NCBI GenBank assembly: GCA_014904845.1
Contig: MU119221.1
Coordinates: forward strand, 124,001 to 188,000
DNA: 64,000 nucleotides
Source: Acephala macrosclerotiorum
Lineage: Eukaryota > Ascomycota > Leotiomycetes > Helotiales > Mollisiaceae
Direction: 5' to 3'
Positions 61,270-64,000 of the stretch are shown here, one piece after another (the stretch's first letter is position 1; the number at the start of each line of letters is the position of its first letter). Under the pieces are notes generated by a model. It was not told the DNA's origin, did no database searches, and worked only from the letters and a program-made list of their open reading frames with translations. The translations under genes and the position numbers were made by a program.

Positions 61270-63118
61270 ATGGCGCTTTGTCTTGCTGGTGTGCTGGCTC
61301 TTGCTAGCCTCGCCTTCGGTAGCCTGGCTTCATTAATTAATCCCTACACACTTTTCTTGTTGCGATGTTTTACATTGTTGACCATTGCTAACTATGACCG
61401 TAGGCCAGGTATCTCCATCATCATACATAAACGTCTCTGCTCCCTGCGTTGCAACCCAGCTGCTAGGCTTCCTTATGGAGTCGTGGTCCAAGACCCATAC
61501 ATCGTCATCTACACACAGGCCGACGCAACAGCTGTCTCGAATTACACTACTTTCAATGGGACCATTTTGGTGGATTCCACTTTCCCAGGAGATCTTGTGC
61601 TTCCAAAGCTGCAAGTCGTGGATGGCCTCTTTGCGACCGGAGGGCCCGCACTTCCTCGTGAATACCCCATACCTTCGAACCTGACCGGACTTTCCCCAGC
61701 TCAGCACTGTCATCTCTCCACACGCGACGGGTGTTCAATTCAGTTACATGGCCAATGTCACTACTGTTTGGTTCCCGCAAATATCATCCATCAATGGATA
61801 TATCTATATCGCTTCGCTTCCAGCACTCACGAACCTTTCGGATTTCGAATTGGTGCCGTATGGACCCAGCTCTAGCACTGCAGTGCTCATCACAGGAACA
61901 AGCATCACTTCGCTGGCGCTGAGCAGCAATCCCTTCGACGGGAAAAATGGGACATTCCTACCTTATGGAGAAATTCGAATAACGGACAATCCTAACCTGG
62001 CCAACCTCTCTCTAGCTTTCGGGGCCGTAACGGGTAGTTTTAATGTTAGTGCGCAGAATATATCAAGTGATATTGTTAGTATTGGGGGCAGCTTTGAGTT
62101 GTTTGGCTGCAGCAGATTCTACTCTAGTACCTTCAGTTGCCTCTCCCCGAACTGTACTCTAGTTAGCGTTCTGCCTGTCGGCGAAGTTACCGGCGACATC
62201 TACGTTCACGACACGCAGTTGACGGCTATAGAGATACCACAAAGCGCTAAAGCGCTTGGACTTGATATCTCTAATAATTTGTTACTGACGAGCCTGTCAT
62301 CCGTAGTCTGTCCTGGACAGTGTTTTGTATTGATGGGCAATGCTACGGCTAGCAATAATAATCTGACATCCCTTTCTGGTGGTATCTTGATTCAGAATAA
62401 TCCCCTTTTGGCGAATGTGTTGCTACCGAGCCTGCAAACGATTGGGGGTGCCTTTACTGCTAAGAATAATACTTTGCTCAAGGTGCTTGATGGCTTTCCA
62501 TCTCTGCAAACAATCAGTGGGAGTGTGGACTTGCAAGGAGATTTCTCAGAGTACGTCTACTAAAACCTGCTTTACCTCCTAAAGTCTAAACGCTAACTTG
62601 ACCTCAGGGTCGAGTTTCCTCAACTGGAGAAAGGTTTCAACGGCTTCACCTTAATCTCATCAAACAGTTCATTGAATTGCTCCAGTCTTGATAATTACTA
62701 TCAAACACAAGTCATCCGCGGGGCATACAATTGTACCGGTCTCTATGGCACCTCCTCCACCTCAACGAATACCACATCACCAGCACCCCGTTCAGGATCG
62801 TCAAAGCTCTCAACAGGCGCCAAAGCTGGAATCGGAATTGGAGTCGGTATTGCTGTCATTGCCTTGTTGGCACTTGGGGTATGGCTGATTTTGAAGAAAT
62901 TCAAAGTCGTGAAAAGGACAGAGGGAGTGGGGATGGGTACGGATGATAAGAAGCAGGAGTTGCCGCAGGGGAGACATCATGAGAAGACTGAGCTTGAGGC
63001 GAGGGAAGACCCGGGTGAGATGGATGGGTCGACGGTGTCGTGGGTTGCTGGTTCTGGGGAGGAAAGGGCGACTACTATCCCCAGGAAGCCTGTGCCGGAG
63101 AGGCATGGGGTGTTGTAA
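61270..63118 (+). CDS. Ecm33-like receptor-L-domain surface protein
   Basis: ATG 61270 opens a signal peptide (MALCLAGVLALASLAFG), followed by an intron (donor at about 61319). The L-domain text runs QADATAVSNYTTFNGTILVD and LVLPKLQVV in one frame. It then runs from about 61700 (LSTVISPHATGVQF ... IYIASLPALTNLSDFELVP, many LxxLxxLxxI repeats and N-glycosylation sequons) in another. An intron from about 61618 to 61699 (GTGGAT donor, CTGAC branch, TTCCCCAG acceptor) would join them. The last intron, 62551-62607, is clean. The C-terminal exon has a Ser/Thr linker, one membrane helix (GIGVGIAVIALLALGVWLIL) and a cytosolic tail. The layout is that of Ecm33/Sps2-family proteins, but with a transmembrane anchor instead of GPI. 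The 5' exon borders are uncertain. Its role is probably in wall integrity. Confidence 0.68.
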
Positions 63119-64000
63119 ATTGCAACGCAAGAAAGATAGAAGGGTCGATTGTCTGGGAAGAGGGAAGAGCCGGACGTAGTCACTTCTCTAACCAGTGACT
63201 CCAGGCTGGATGTTCGCGGGGTTACATTCTGTCCAACTTTACTTGGCTGCCCCTCGTTCTTGTATCCTCTAGCTTTCCCCTACTAAGCACAGAAACTGAC
63301 GGCCGGCCCGTCATTTGAAGAGTCTGTACCATATGCCAGCCCTTCGCAACACTGCGTACAGATAATGGTTATACGCAAACTTGTCCACAGATTTGCTCCA
63401 TCGGCGCGTGTCGTATTTTGATTCCACATAAACATGATTCCACACACCATCGTGGCGGTTCGAGCTGACGTCCCCTGGTAATGACGTAAGACTGGACGAG
63501 AATGCTATTCTTACCTACCTTCGTACTCTTCCTCACATTCTCTTCCGGACATCCGTTTTTGATCGATCCTCCATGAATCTCTACCTCTAAACATCACAAC
63601 CATCCTCTCAACCCCACGCATCACATCACATAATTCCGCGGCATCATTGTAGCATCCGACACCAACATACAGAGAAAGCCAAAGCTCCAATCATTCCCTA
63701 CAAAAATAAGCTCTCAGCCCTCTAAACCACGTCCGTACATCGTAGCACAGACTAGACCTAATCAGGCATCGTCGGAGCATTGTTTTTGCGGGGCTGCGAT
63801 GATCTGCAGCCTTCGTCACCTTACCGACCGAGGCGTTTGAGCTACAGCCCAGTCGGACGTAGAGATCGGAGAAAGAGCCACCGTGTTTAATACTTGTACT
63901 GTCCTTTCTGTTCTGTTCATACTTCTTACTTGCTTCCTTTCGCTGGTCGATATTTGAGATTGTACAACTACGCAGACGGAGTTGGAAGATTGTGACGGAC
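63119..64000. other. Right edge, no gene
   Basis: About 0.9 kb. The C/T-rich stretches near 63520-63720 look like the leader of a gene that would start beyond the window. Nothing else was seen. Confidence 0.35.

Overview
The window reads as nuclear DNA of a filamentous ascomycete (Pezizomycotina), perhaps a Leotiomycete; the class is a guess. The evidence is short GT-AG introns of about 45-140 bases with CTAAC/CTGAC-like branch sites, a free-standing 5S rRNA gene, a single tRNA, a Zn(II)2Cys6 regulator, a class II P450, GPI-type wall proteins and a fungal STAND N-terminal domain. I built the spliced models by hand, requiring both frame closure and protein continuity across each junction. No CRISPR array, phage, complete transposon or prokaryotic operon is visible.

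Layout. 0-7 kb: an ASCH-domain gene, a 5S rRNA, a tRNA-Ser(AGA), a decayed coding fragment, and a four-exon gene for a protein with a STAND/NLR-type N-terminal domain but no NTPase. 7-10.3 kb: long non-coding stretch. 10.3-17.5 kb: a secreted CAP/PR-1 protein, an SSP411-type thioredoxin-fold protein and an SDR oxidoreductase. 18.3-24.1 kb: a sugar-porter MFS gene and a GH31 alpha-xylosidase gene, divergent from a 1.09 kb promoter with six GGNTAAA elements. 24.5-25.8 kb: a frame-broken gene and a short TPR gene lying tail to tail. 26.4-32.8 kb: an F-box protein, PEX16 and a SWIRM protein. 32.8-36.7 kb: a 4 kb gene-free block dense in CAATTG. 36.7-50 kb: a damaged Cys-rich GPI-type gene, a six-pass membrane protein, a membrane-anchored pepsin-like protein lacking its first catalytic Asp, a repeat-rich GPI wall protein with a broken frame, and a tubby/LOR-like protein. 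50.5-60.7 kb: a 4,5-dihydroxyphthalate-decarboxylase-like protein, a Zn(II)2Cys6 regulator, a phenol-2-monooxygenase-like flavoprotein and a P450. 61-63 kb: an Ecm33-like receptor-L-domain protein.

Two groups look functional as sets. The transporter and alpha-xylosidase form a compact xyloglucan-oligosaccharide (isoprimeverose) module, probably under XlnR-type control. The decarboxylase-like protein, regulator, flavin hydroxylase and perhaps the P450 form a small candidate cluster for aromatic acid turnover. Also notable are two GC-AG introns and several loci broken by one-base frame shifts, which may be real decay or assembly error.
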